From an uncultured Collinsella sp. (GTDB lineage Bacteria; Actinomycetota; Coriobacteriia; Coriobacteriales; Coriobacteriaceae): DNA of 9,753 nt. Location: the NCBI GenBank assembly GCA_902470915.1, contig CABRIB010000070.1, positions 1-9,753 of the forward strand, in the 5' to 3' direction. Below, one piece after another: positions 1 through 5,881 of the stretch. The notes below the pieces were generated by a model, which saw only the letters and a list, made by a program, of their open reading frames with translations, was not told the origin of the DNA and did not search any database. Both the position numbers and the translations under genes were made by a program. Within the stretch, counting starts at the first letter, position 1, and each line of letters opens with the position of its first letter.

Positions 1-534
1 GTTGGAGGCGTCGGCCCAGATCTCGTTAAAGGTGAACCAGTAGGTCACCTGGTCGGCGTACTCCTTAAAGCAGAAGGTGGCAAAGTCCACAAAGGCATCG
101 ATGGTCTCGCGGTTGAGGAAGTCGCCCTTCTCAAAGAGGGGCAGCGGCGTGTCAAAGTGATGCAGCGTGACAAACGGCTCAACGTGGTGCTTGTGGCACT
201 CGGCGAAAAGATCGTGGTAGAACTGGACACCCTCGGGGTTGATTTCGCCGGTACCGTTGGGGAAGATGCGGCTCCAGGCGATGGAGAGGCGAATGCCGTT
301 GATGCCAAACTCCTCGCACAGCTCCAGATCGACGGGGTACTGGTTGTAGAAGTCCGAAGCGGGATCGGGGGAGAAGCGCCCCTGGGCCTCCAGGAAGTCG
401 TCCCAGGCAACCTTGCCCTTACCGTGAGTGCGGGTCTCGCCTTCTACCTGGTAGGCAGCAGTGGCGCCGCCAAAGACAAAGTCCTCGGGAAACTGCGCGG
501 GCGGGTTGGTGACGCTAGCAGGGTTAACGGACAT
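1..534 (-). CDS. lacG: 6-phospho-beta-galactosidase (GH1), partial, C-terminus outside window
   Basis: This cytoplasmic glycoside hydrolase family 1 enzyme hydrolyses lactose-6-phosphate to glucose and galactose-6-phosphate. Only the first 178 codons are present; the frame is still open at base 1. Visible features are the GH1 N-terminal signature FVFGGATAAYQVEG (residues 19-32, with substrate-binding Gln29), the LacG-like run GKGKVAWDDFL, RLSIAWSRIFPNG, VTLHHFDTP and TFNEI with the acid/base Glu at about residue 171. The nucleophile Glu lies beyond the window. Wording around DFYNQYPVDLEL and FAECHKHHVEPFVTLHHFDTP matches lactococcal/staphylococcal LacG better than 6-phospho-beta-glucosidases (comparison from memory). 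The ATG at 534 has only a weak GGA-type ribosome site about 10 bases upstream. It lies 70 bp downstream of lacE on the same strand and is probably co-transcribed with it. Confidence 0.93.
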   Translation of the reverse strand, partial: MSVNPASVTNPPAQFPEDFVFGGATAAYQVEGETRTHGKGKVAWDDFLEAQGRFSPDPASDFYNQYPVDLELCEEFGINGIRLSIAWSRIFPNGTGEINPEGVQFYHDLFAECHKHHVEPFVTLHHFDTPLPLFEKGDFLNRETIDAFVDFATFCFKEYADQVTYWFTFNEIWADASN

Positions 535-562
535 GATGAAATATCCAATCGTCTAAATCGAA

Positions 563-594
563 GGGCCAGCCGGTCTTGGATGGTCGGCTGACCC
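563..594 (-). other. Intercistronic hairpin between lacE and lacG
   Basis: Bases 563-572 and 585-594 are complementary over ten positions with a 12-base loop. The single mismatch (566/591) becomes a G-U wobble only in the minus-strand transcript, the sense strand for lacE-lacG. No T tract follows, so it does not look like an intrinsic terminator. It may mark RNA processing or adjust lacG expression relative to lacE; that role is inference. Confidence 0.45.
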
Positions 595-604
595 TGGGCG
601 TTAC

Positions 605-2380
605 TTACTTCGAAAGTTGTTCGGAGACGAAGGCGAGAGACTTATCGCCGTTCTGGGAGAGCTCGATGTACTGCTTGCCGCGGCAGGCGACGCACTTGTT
701 GCCCACGCGCTCGCAGTCTTTCTGCAGGTCGGCCAGGTAGCTGGCAGCCTGCGGGGCCAGGACGACCAGATCAAAGTCGGGGAGCATGTCGACGTGGTTG
801 CCATAGGCCTCGGCAGCGGTCTCAAGATTGATGCCGCGCTCCTTGGCGGCCTTGGCCAGCGCGTTAGCGAGCAGGCCCGAGGTACCGCCACCCTGGCAGA
901 GCACGAGCACGCGCTTGCCGTTGAGGTCGCTGGCGGTTGTTGCCCCGGCAGCGGGTGCTGCAGAAGCGGCGGGGGCGTCAGCCTTCACGGCCTCGGCGGC
1001 AGCGCCGGCAGCAACGCTCTTGGCGTCAGCCTTGCCCTGGAAGGCATCGTTGAGCTTGGCGGCCTTCTCGGCGTTCTTGGCGGCGAGCTCCTCCTGGGAG
1101 ATCTCGGCCTCCTCGGCGCACTTCTGGGCGTCATAGGCACGGAAGAACGGGTAGTACAGAACGAAGTCGACGACCAGGATAAGGGCGAGCATCACAAAGG
1201 CGAGCGGCTGGAAGCCCAGGCCCATGATGGTGCCGATGGGGCCGGGGACGGTCCAAGGCAGGGTGTACATAAAGCCGTTCATGCCCAAGAAGTCGATAAA
1301 GATCTTGAGGATCCAGATGTTGGCGATCGGGGCAAAGACAAACGGGACAAAGAAGACGGGGTTGAGCACGATGGGTGCGGCGAACAGCAGCGGCTCGTTG
1401 ACGGCAAAGCAGACCGGGACGATGGCAGCCTTACCGACGGCGCGCATCTCCTGAGACTTGGCCAGGAAGCAGAACATAAAGACCAGGACGAGCGTGGCGC
1501 CGGTGCCGCCCATGCAGACGACGAAGTACTGGGCACCCTGGGTCAGGACAGCGGAAGCGTGCTGACCGGCCTGGAACGCAGCCAGGTTGTCGGTCATGTT
1601 GGCAACGAGGGCGGCGGCGATGGCGGGCTCGACAATCGAGGGGCCGTGGACGCCCACGAACCAGAACAGGCTCATGGCGCCATAGATCACAGCGAGGCCG
1701 ATGTAGCCGTCGGCGGCGGTGAACAGGGGCTGGAACACCTGGATGACGCCCTGGGCAAAGCAGAAGCCAAAAGCAGCGCGGAAGACGATGTCAAACACCC
1801 AAAAGACGGTGATGCAAACGGAGAAGGGGATGATGTCCTTAAAGGTCTGCGAAATGTTGGGCGGAACCTGCTCGGGCATCTTGACGGTGATGTTGCGCTT
1901 AATGAAGAACTTGTAGATGATGCCGGTCACAAACGCAGCGATGAAGGCGGTCAGCAGGCCCTTGGAACCAAGGTAAGTGGTGTTGAAGCCGCTGGCAGCG
2001 TCCGTGGCGATCGTGTCGCTCGAAAGGAGCAAGAAGCCGATGATGGCCGCGCACATGCACGAGATAAAGTTGATCTGGTTGTTCTTGGGCAGGTCGCGGT
2101 TCTGCGCGTCGGCGAAGTGCTTGGCCGTGGTGGCGGCGCAGGCGATGGCCAGGATGCCCATGGAGTAGTTGTAGCACTTCCACAGGGCGTTGTTGATGTC
2201 ATCGGGCCAGTAGAAACCCCAGATGTTGGGGACCGAGGCTACCAGGCAGAAGATGGACGAGAAGATAATGATGGGGATGACGGAGATAAAGCCGTCGCGG
2301 ATCGCCTTGAGGTACTTGTTGCGGGCGATCGCGTTGAAAAAGGGCTGGCCTTTTTCGATGGTGGCGATGAGTTGCTCCAT
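605..2380 (-). CDS. lacE: Lactose-specific PTS EIICB component (LacE)
   Basis: This integral membrane permease of the phosphotransferase system imports lactose and phosphorylates it to lactose-6-phosphate. It has 591 residues, slightly longer than the roughly 570 of Firmicute LacE. Residues about 1-415 form the EIIC channel of the lactose/cellobiose/chitobiose family: many hydrophobic helices, the VPPNI motif (172-176), GVHGPSIVEP (243-252) and the conserved NEPLLFAAPIVLNP (328-341). Residues about 419-487 are a charged then Ala-rich linker. The EIIB domain runs from about 489 to the end, with VLVLCQGGGTSGLL carrying the phosphocysteine Cys495. The start at 2380 is supported by AGGAG at 2387-2391, six bases upstream. 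It diverges from the LacI-family regulator and is followed by lacG. Its phosphate donor EIIA is encoded separately (lacF, 3956-4294). Confidence 0.96.
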   Translation of the reverse strand: MEQLIATIEKGQPFFNAIARNKYLKAIRDGFISVIPIIIFSSIFCLVASVPNIWGFYWPDDINNALWKCYNYSMGILAIACAATTAKHFADAQNRDLPKNNQINFISCMCAAIIGFLLLSSDTIATDAASGFNTTYLGSKGLLTAFIAAFVTGIIYKFFIKRNITVKMPEQVPPNISQTFKDIIPFSVCITVFWVFDIVFRAAFGFCFAQGVIQVFQPLFTAADGYIGLAVIYGAMSLFWFVGVHGPSIVEPAIAAALVANMTDNLAAFQAGQHASAVLTQGAQYFVVCMGGTGATLVLVFMFCFLAKSQEMRAVGKAAIVPVCFAVNEPLLFAAPIVLNPVFFVPFVFAPIANIWILKIFIDFLGMNGFMYTLPWTVPGPIGTIMGLGFQPLAFVMLALILVVDFVLYYPFFRAYDAQKCAEEAEISQEELAAKNAEKAAKLNDAFQGKADAKSVAAGAAAEAVKADAPAASAAPAAGATTASDLNGKRVLVLCQGGGTSGLLANALAKAAKERGINLETAAEAYGNHVDMLPDFDLVVLAPQAASYLADLQKDCERVGNKCVACRGKQYIELSQNGDKSLAFVSEQLSK

Positions 2381-2413
2381 GCAATGCTCCTAAGAGTCGG
2401 TGGGTTAGCAACG

Positions 2414-2441
2414 ATGGTAGCTTTTGACGTTTGGTTGCCAA
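2414..2441 (-). promoter_or_regulatory. Candidate lacE promoter
   Basis: On the minus strand, TTGGCA (2441-2436, one mismatch to the -35 consensus) is followed after 16 bp by TACCAT (2419-2414, two mismatches to the -10 consensus). Transcription would start near 2407, giving a leader of about 27 bases before the lacE ATG and including its ribosome site. The proximal operator core at 2444-2457 lies directly against the -35 box, a sensible place for a repressor. Assigned by eye. Confidence 0.4.
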
Positions 2442-2463
2442 AATGTTGACGTTGCCATTTTGC
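2430..2463 (-). promoter_or_regulatory. LacI-type operator copy 1 (proximal to lacE)
   Basis: Read on the minus strand, the core TGGCAACGTCAACA (2457-2444) matches the LacI/GalR-family operator pattern TGnnAACGTTnnCA with one deviation in the centre. The surrounding 34 bp match the second copy (2557-2590, plus strand) at 28 of 34 positions, so similarity extends well beyond the operator core. It abuts the candidate lacE -35 box. The likely ligand is the adjacent LacI-family protein. Confidence 0.65.
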
Positions 2464-2520
2464 GACACAAAAAAGACGCGAACCGGTGGCCCCTGTGCCT
2501 GTGGACCGTCGATTCCTTGC

Positions 2521-2536
2521 GCGTAAACGTTTGAGC
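2521..2536. promoter_or_regulatory. Weaker LacI-type site between the two main operators
   Basis: A 16-bp quasi-palindrome (12 of 16 positions symmetric) is centred on AAACGTTT at 2525-2532, the core seen in many LacI-family and PurR-like operators. It lies 78 bp from the centre of operator 1 and 41 bp from operator 2. It lacks the outer TG...CA bases, so it may be an auxiliary site or chance. Confidence 0.3.
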
Positions 2537-2556
2537 CGCCCGGTGGCTCTGTGTTT

Positions 2557-2590
2557 GCACAATGGCAACGTTAACATTTGGGTGACAAAA
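2557..2590 (+). promoter_or_regulatory. LacI-type operator copy 2 (distal, inverted)
   Basis: The core TGGCAACGTTAACA (2563-2576) is a full match to TGnnAACGTTnnCA. The 34-bp unit is an inverted copy of 2430-2463 with 28 of 34 positions identical; centre-to-centre distance is 119 bp. It lies about 100 bp upstream of the -10-like box proposed for the regulator gene, so it is better placed for looping with copy 1 or for an unrecognised promoter than for direct occlusion of that box. Confidence 0.65.
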
Positions 2591-2613
2591 GCCGTTCGGG
2601 GAAGCAAAAATGT

Positions 2614-2624
2614 CGGTGAACGGT
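2614..2624 (-). promoter_or_regulatory. ACCRTTCACSG element upstream of lacE/regulator
   Basis: The minus strand reads ACCGTTCACCG, differing by one base from the two copies in front of lacF and resembling the copy in front of lacA. A partial inverted mate, CCGTTC, lies at 2592-2597. The motif core CCGT-TC-ACGG is nearly palindromic, as expected for a dimeric regulator. The protein that binds it is unknown. Confidence 0.4.
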
Positions 2625-2664
2625 AGGTTTTGGGTGGTGAGCGTATGGTGGGGGAGGCGTTGGA

Positions 2665-2670
2665 TATACT
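2665..2670 (+). promoter_or_regulatory. Candidate -10 box of the LacI-family regulator gene
   Basis: TATACT (2665-2670) matches the -10 consensus at five of six positions and would give a leader of about 60 bases. No convincing -35 hexamer is found 16-18 bp upstream, so activity may be weak or need an activator. Confidence 0.35.
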
Positions 2671-2736
2671 TGAAGGCGGTAAAAATGACTGCGCAAGGTG
2701 CCACCAATGGCATCGTTGACATAGAAAGATCGACCT

Positions 2737-3741
2737 ATGGCCGCTGTTAAAAAATCGGTATCCGTTAAGGATGTGGCGCGTCTCGCGGGCGTCTCGGAGC
2801 AGACGGTCTCGCGCACCGTGCACGATTCGCCCAGCGTGCGCCCCGAGACCAAGGAACGCGTGCGTGCCGCCATGCGCGAGCTGGGGTATCGCCCCAATTT
2901 TGCCGGTCGATCGCTGCGCCGTGGCAAGTTTAAGACCGTCGGCGTCGCCATGTTCAACATTACCGGTACCGGCAACCTCGACCGTATGGAGGGCTTTGCC
3001 GCCGCGGCCGACAAACATGGCTATGCTATCACCCTCACTAAGGTAGACGGGCATCCGTATACCCTCGAGAGCGCATCGTCGCGCATGAGCGCACTGCCGG
3101 TGGATGGCATGGTTGTGATCATGAATCGCATGCCGGCGGACTTTGGCACCTTTGAGCCGCTGCCCGGTATGCAGACGGTGCTCGTTACCATGCTGGAGCA
3201 CCCGCTCTGTTCAACGGTCGATAACGACCAGTTCGATTGCTCGCGCCAAGTGGTCGAGTACTTGCTGGGGCAGGGGCACAAGACCGTGCACTTTATCTCG
3301 TGTCCCGAGCGCTCGCTTTCGGGCATGCGGCGCGAGGAAGGCTGGCGCGAGACATTGCGTGCGCATGGCATCGAGCCACCGCAGCTCGTGCGCGGCGACT
3401 GGACAGCGCAGAGTGGATATGCTGCCGGTCAGGCTCTGGCGGACGATCCGACCTGTACGGCCATTTATGCTTCCAACGATGCCATGGCATATGGCTGCAT
3501 CCGTGGGCTCGAGTCGCGCGGGAAGCGCGTGCCCCAGGACGTAAGCGTGGTGGGTGTTGACGATAGTTTGGGCGATATCGTGCCCGATCGTCGCCTGACC
3601 ACGGTGCGCTTTGACAACAAGCGCGTCGGCATGTGGGCGGTCGACAAGATTGCCGGCGCCGAGGGCGCTGCACCCGGTGTGGAGCACATGCTGTTTCCGG
3701 GCGTGCTCGTCGAGGGCGATACGGTGCGCGATGTACGCTAG
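2737..3741 (+). CDS. LacI-family transcriptional regulator, probable lac PTS repressor
   Basis: This is a 334-residue DNA-binding regulator of the LacI/GalR family. The N-terminal helix-turn-helix spans about residues 9-29 (VKDVARLAGVSEQTVSRTV), with recognition-helix residues Glu21 and Gln22 at the positions of Tyr17 and Gln18 in E. coli LacI. The hinge helix PNFAGRSLRRG follows, with Leu60 in the place of the minor-groove-inserting leucine. Residues about 67-330 form the periplasmic-binding-protein-like sugar-sensing and dimerisation domain, with family landmarks GMVVIM, GHKTVHFIS, TAIYASNDAMAYG and DVSVVGVDDS. The start ATG has only a weak GAAAG ribosome site (2724-2728). It is transcribed away from lacE across a region with two LacI-type operators and is followed by lacF, so control of the lac genes is likely. 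The effector is not evident from sequence. Classical lac PTS operons use the DeoR-family LacR instead. Confidence 0.92.
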   Translation: MAAVKKSVSVKDVARLAGVSEQTVSRTVHDSPSVRPETKERVRAAMRELGYRPNFAGRSLRRGKFKTVGVAMFNITGTGNLDRMEGFAAAADKHGYAITLTKVDGHPYTLESASSRMSALPVDGMVVIMNRMPADFGTFEPLPGMQTVLVTMLEHPLCSTVDNDQFDCSRQVVEYLLGQGHKTVHFISCPERSLSGMRREEGWRETLRAHGIEPPQLVRGDWTAQSGYAAGQALADDPTCTAIYASNDAMAYGCIRGLESRGKRVPQDVSVVGVDDSLGDIVPDRRLTTVRFDNKRVGMWAVDKIAGAEGAAPGVEHMLFPGVLVEGDTVRDVR

Positions 3742-3801
3742 GGTGCGGACCTGTTTGGGTTGCCGATAATTGTGTTTGATATTGTTCGGATTGGTTTAAA
3801 A

Positions 3802-3833
3802 ACCGTTCACGGGCGAAAAAAGACCGTTCACGG
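3802..3833 (+). repeat. Tandem pair of ACCGTTCACGG elements upstream of lacF
   Basis: Identical 11-bp copies lie at 3802-3812 and 3823-3833. They are spaced 21 bp start to start, two helical turns, so both face the same side of the DNA. Each is followed within one or two bases by GCGAAA. Related copies occur before lacE (2614-2624) and lacA (5868-5878), both on the minus strand. The pair ends about 15 bp upstream of the candidate lacF -35 box, a position typical of an activator or upstream repressor site. Confidence 0.55.
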
Positions 3834-3847
3834 CGCGAAATAACAGT

Positions 3848-3877
3848 TTGCATTGTTCCTTTTTGTTTGAATGTTAT
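3848..3877 (+). promoter_or_regulatory. Candidate lacF promoter with TGTTYGAATGT element
   Basis: TTGCAT (3848-3853) and TGTTAT (3872-3877) are separated by 18 bp and resemble -35 and -10 hexamers. TGTTTGAATGT (3864-3874) overlaps the spacer and -10 box; nearly the same 11-mer lies in the candidate lacA promoter (5926-5936). The leader to the lacF ATG would be about 70 bases. No clear terminator for the preceding regulator gene is seen between 3742 and this point, so some readthrough is possible. Confidence 0.4.
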
Positions 3878-3955
3878 TGTTTCTGTCATACACAGCGCAG
3901 CGCGTATGCCCGGACGCGATGCTCTCCATTGGTTCATATGTGAAAGGAACGCAAC

Positions 3956-4294
3956 ATGGCAACCAAAGAAGAAATCTCGATGGTTGGATTCGAGATCGTC
4001 GCATACGCGGGTGACGCCCAGACCGATCTGCTTGCAGCGCTCGATGCTGCTCGCGAGGGTGATTTTGAGAAGGCCGAGCAGCTGCACAAGGATGCCAGCG
4101 ATGCACTTATCGGCGCCCACGACACGCAGACCAAGCTGCTTTCACAGGAGGCCGGCGGTGGCGAGATGGAGATGACCTTCATCATGGCTCACGCTCAGGA
4201 TACTCTCATGACCACCATGATCTTGGAGAAGCAGACCCGCTTTACCATCGATGCCTACAAGCGCATCGCCGAACTCGAGGCCAAGCTCGCCTAA
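3956..4294 (+). CDS. lacF: Lactose-specific PTS EIIA component (LacF)
   Basis: This cytoplasmic phosphocarrier takes phosphate from HPr and hands it to the EIIB cysteine of LacE. It has 112 residues, close to the 103-105 of Firmicute LacF. Family features are GFEIVAYAGDA (11-21), the amphipathic helices of the all-helical EIIA-lactose/cellobiose fold, GAHDTQTKLLSQEA (53-66) and MAHAQDTLMTT (77-87). In that last segment His79 is the expected phosphorylation site and Asp82 matches the metal-binding Asp of the trimer. The ATG is preceded by AAAGGA (3943-3948), seven bases upstream. It stands alone between its own control region and a strong terminator, separated from lacE-lacG, unlike the lacFEG order of lactococci. 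Shared upstream motifs suggest it is co-regulated with lacA and lacE. Confidence 0.95.
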   Translation: MATKEEISMVGFEIVAYAGDAQTDLLAALDAAREGDFEKAEQLHKDASDALIGAHDTQTKLLSQEAGGGEMEMTFIMAHAQDTLMTTMILEKQTRFTIDAYKRIAELEAKLA

Positions 4295-4326
4295 CGAGCC
4301 TGCACAACCAAGTCCCCTTCCAAAAG

Positions 4327-4354
4327 CCCTGCCGCTATCCGCGGCAGGGTTTTT
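4327..4354 (+). terminator. Intrinsic terminator of lacF
   Basis: A perfect 9-bp GC-rich stem (CCCTGCCGC at 4327-4335, GCGGCAGGG at 4341-4349) with a 5-base loop is followed at once by TTTTT. It lies 33 bases after the lacF stop codon. Confidence 0.93.
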
Positions 4355-4447
4355 CTGTATCCCACCTATCTAGGTTGCGGCGAAATAGGGGCCGACAGGC
4401 CAAAATGACCCGCTTTTCCCGTCCCCGGAGGATTGGTTGGCAGCGCT

Positions 4448-4609
4448 CGCCACGAAACTGGCCCATCTACTACGTTTAACCCGATACTCTCGAACACGCC
4501 CGCGTTCCATGAAAAACCGCAGGACTTCTACCTGCGGTTTTGTTTTTTCGCTTTGTGGCATGGTCGGGGATGGGCGGTAAAACGTAGTAGATGGGCCCAT
4601 TTCATGGCG
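4448..4609. repeat. 162-bp quasi-palindrome enclosing a terminator
   Basis: Arms 4448-4477 and 4580-4609 are inverted copies matching at 27 of 30 positions, including a perfect 18-bp block (4460-4477 with 4580-4597). Weaker inverted similarity continues inward (CGAACACGCC at 4491-4500 against GGCATGGTCG at 4558-4567) to the terminator stem at the centre. An outer pair, TGACCCGC (4406-4413) and GCGGGTCA (4611-4618), lies beyond the arms at unequal distances. There is no obvious target-site duplication and no coding capacity. It could be a miniature inverted-repeat element or a dispersed intergenic palindrome; the family is not recognised. Confidence 0.75.
4513..4548. terminator. Bidirectional intrinsic terminator at the palindrome centre
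   Basis: AAAACCGCAGG (4513-4523) and CCTGCGGTTTT (4531-4541) form a perfect 11-bp stem with a 7-base loop, followed by G and six T. The A-rich side also makes it usable on the minus strand. It is a second terminator downstream of lacF, about 165 bp before the next gene. Confidence 0.85.
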
Positions 4610-4666
4610 GGCGGGTCATGCGGCAGCCTGTTGCGCCTCCTGCCGTTCGGTTTTTCGATGGGTGGG

Positions 4667-4672
4667 TATACT
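4667..4672 (+). promoter_or_regulatory. Candidate -10 box of the membrane protein gene
   Basis: TATACT matches the -10 consensus at five of six positions and lies 38 bases before the start codon, after both upstream terminators. The sequence 16-18 bp upstream (CCGTTC region) is a poor -35 hexamer. The gene must have a promoter here because two terminators isolate it from lacF. Confidence 0.4.
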
Positions 4673-4710
4673 TTCAACCGCAATACAGGCCGGACTGAGG
4701 AGGTATCCAA

Positions 4711-5742
4711 ATGCCGGACAACGGATTGATTCAAAAGGGGGATGCGCACGAGATGGCTCATGGGCGTTCTGTCCAGATAACCGAGCATACGACGGTAACC
4801 GAGCTGCAGCCCAGCCTGTCCGATGTCGTGTGTGCAAACAAAAAGCTGCAGATTGGCTTTATCGTTGTGCTCGTGGTCCTGGCGCTGCTGTCGGGCTTTG
4901 TAGCTCGTCCGCATTTCGCCGATACCAAAACTTGGGGCTCCACCATCGAAGTCATCGATCAAAAGAAGGGCAATGTTTTGGCGCTCACGACCTCGTGCGT
5001 TGCCCTGTCTGCGGGTATCACTGCGCTGCCGGGCGATACGGGAACGCCAGTCGCCGAGCAGCTCGCACAGCTTTCGGGTAACCTGGGTATCGTGCTTGCC
5101 GTGCTATACCTAGAGAAATATCTGCTGACTATTTTGTGGTCGGTTGGCTTGGGCATCTTAATCCCGTTTGCGTTGGTGCTCTTTGCGGTGTCGCTCGGCA
5201 TTCACGGGCGCTGGAGTACGAGCGCCGTTCTGCGCCGTGTGGCGACACGCGTGCTGGTGGTTGCCGTGATCGGCATGGCGCTCGTACCCGCGAGCGTATG
5301 GGTGTCGCAGAAGGTCGATGAAACGTATCGCGTAAGTATTGAGCAAGCTGAGCAAAAGGCTGCGGACGCTGCGGATGTGGCCGACACCACGGACAAGTCA
5401 GCCGAGACCAGCTCAAAATCGAACAAGAAAAAATCCGAGGCCAAGGAGTCCAAAAACGTGCTCGAGCAGTTGACTGACGGGGCCTCGAGCCTTGTTACGT
5501 CGGTGACCAGCGGCGCCAAGCAGATGACCGATGAGATCGTGCATCAGGTGACCGATCTGATCGAAGGCGTCATCGTGATGATCGTGACCTCGTGCGTTAT
5601 CCCGCTGCTGGTGCTCGTGGCGTTTCTGTGGCTAGGACACGTGCTGCTGGGGATCGATATCTCCGGTCCCGCGAACTATCTGACGGGTCGTTTCTTGAGC
5701 GCTCCGTCCAGACATGCCAAGAAGAGCGGGCAGTCTGAGTAG
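4711..5742 (+). CDS. Uncharacterised multi-pass membrane protein
   Basis: I do not recognise a named family in this 343-residue protein. A polar N-terminus (1-45) precedes a clear membrane helix (about 46-65). A moderately hydrophobic stretch (88-106) and two hydrophobic segments (about 124-142 and 144-164) follow, then a helix at about 177-198 and a final long hydrophobic segment (about 285-316). Residues 200-255 form a hydrophilic Ala/Lys/Ser/Glu-rich region that may be a coiled coil. Residues 256-284 look amphipathic, and the C-terminus is basic. No catalytic motif, transporter signature or lipobox is seen. The start is set by a near-consensus GAGGAGG (4697-4703) seven bases upstream. Its own -10-like box and terminator make it a single-gene unit, so its position among lac genes need not mean a role in lactose use. 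Confidence 0.85.
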   Translation: MPDNGLIQKGDAHEMAHGRSVQITEHTTVTELQPSLSDVVCANKKLQIGFIVVLVVLALLSGFVARPHFADTKTWGSTIEVIDQKKGNVLALTTSCVALSAGITALPGDTGTPVAEQLAQLSGNLGIVLAVLYLEKYLLTILWSVGLGILIPFALVLFAVSLGIHGRWSTSAVLRRVATRVLVVAVIGMALVPASVWVSQKVDETYRVSIEQAEQKAADAADVADTTDKSAETSSKSNKKKSEAKESKNVLEQLTDGASSLVTSVTSGAKQMTDEIVHQVTDLIEGVIVMIVTSCVIPLLVLVAFLWLGHVLLGIDISGPANYLTGRFLSAPSRHAKKSGQSE

Positions 5743-5776
5743 CTAAAACAGCTGTATATACCGGGGAATACCGCCG

Positions 5777-5815
5777 AAGGGCGGCCGAGACACGTTCTCG
5801 GCCGCCCTTTTGTTT
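5777..5815 (+). terminator. Intrinsic terminator after the membrane protein gene
   Basis: A perfect 14-bp stem (5777-5790 with 5796-5809) and 5-base loop are followed by TTGTTTG. The A/T-ended stem gives four T at its 3' end. It lies 34 bases after the stop codon and separates this gene from lacA. Confidence 0.92.
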
Positions 5816-5867
5816 GTTGAAAACGTGGTCGCTACGTCCGCGCCGGGCCCAAACGGTCAGCAATCAT

Positions 5868-5878
5868 CCGTGAATGGT
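5868..5878 (-). promoter_or_regulatory. ACCRTTCACSG element upstream of lacA
   Basis: The minus strand reads ACCATTCACGG, one base different from the tandem copies in front of lacF. It lies 38 bp upstream of the candidate lacA -35 box and only a few bases from a TGTTC...GAACA inverted repeat (5882-5897). Confidence 0.45.
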
Positions 5879-5881
5879 GTC

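Larger units (their letters stand above)
2381..2736. promoter_or_regulatory. Divergent control region between lacE and the LacI-family regulator
   Basis: This 356-bp gap contains no plausible gene but is dense in candidate protein-binding sites. It holds two inverted copies of a LacI-type operator, a third weaker AAACGTTT-centred site, one ACCRTTCACSG element, and candidate promoters for both directions (listed separately). Smaller repeats are also visible: CCGGTGGC occurs at 2483-2490 and again at 2540-2547, and TTGACGTT occurs at 2424-2431 and 2446-2453, spaced 22 bp (about two helical turns). The arrangement fits a repressor that acts on both lacE and its own gene, possibly by looping. Confidence 0.7.

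Noticed and set aside
617..2449. Very long plus-strand open frame (610 codons) opposite lacE
   Set aside because: It is antisense to lacE, whose protein is unmistakable. The translation is Gly/Asp/Glu/Val/His-rich and low in complexity, as expected for the reverse of GC-rich codons.
2716..2721. Consensus TTGACA just upstream of the LacI-family gene
   Set aside because: As a -35 box it would place the -10 box inside the coding sequence, and nothing like a -10 box is seen there.
2239..3201. Minus-strand open frame across the control region and the start of the LacI-family gene
   Set aside because: It overlaps the regulator gene and the operators, has no recognisable domains and its composition is that of a shadow frame.
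3802..3833. The pair of 11-bp repeats considered as a CRISPR-like array
   Set aside because: There are only two copies with a 10-bp gap, far too short for CRISPR repeats and spacers. Helical phasing and position fit regulator sites instead.
3293..4120. Minus-strand open frame spanning the regulator end, the lacF promoter and lacF
   Set aside because: It is antisense to two well-supported genes and its translation is Arg/Ala/Pro-rich without family features.
4433..4729. Open frames on both strands across the 162-bp palindrome
   Set aside because: They are created by the inverted repeat and contain a strong terminator; the plus-strand one runs into the start of the membrane protein gene. No ribosome site supports them.
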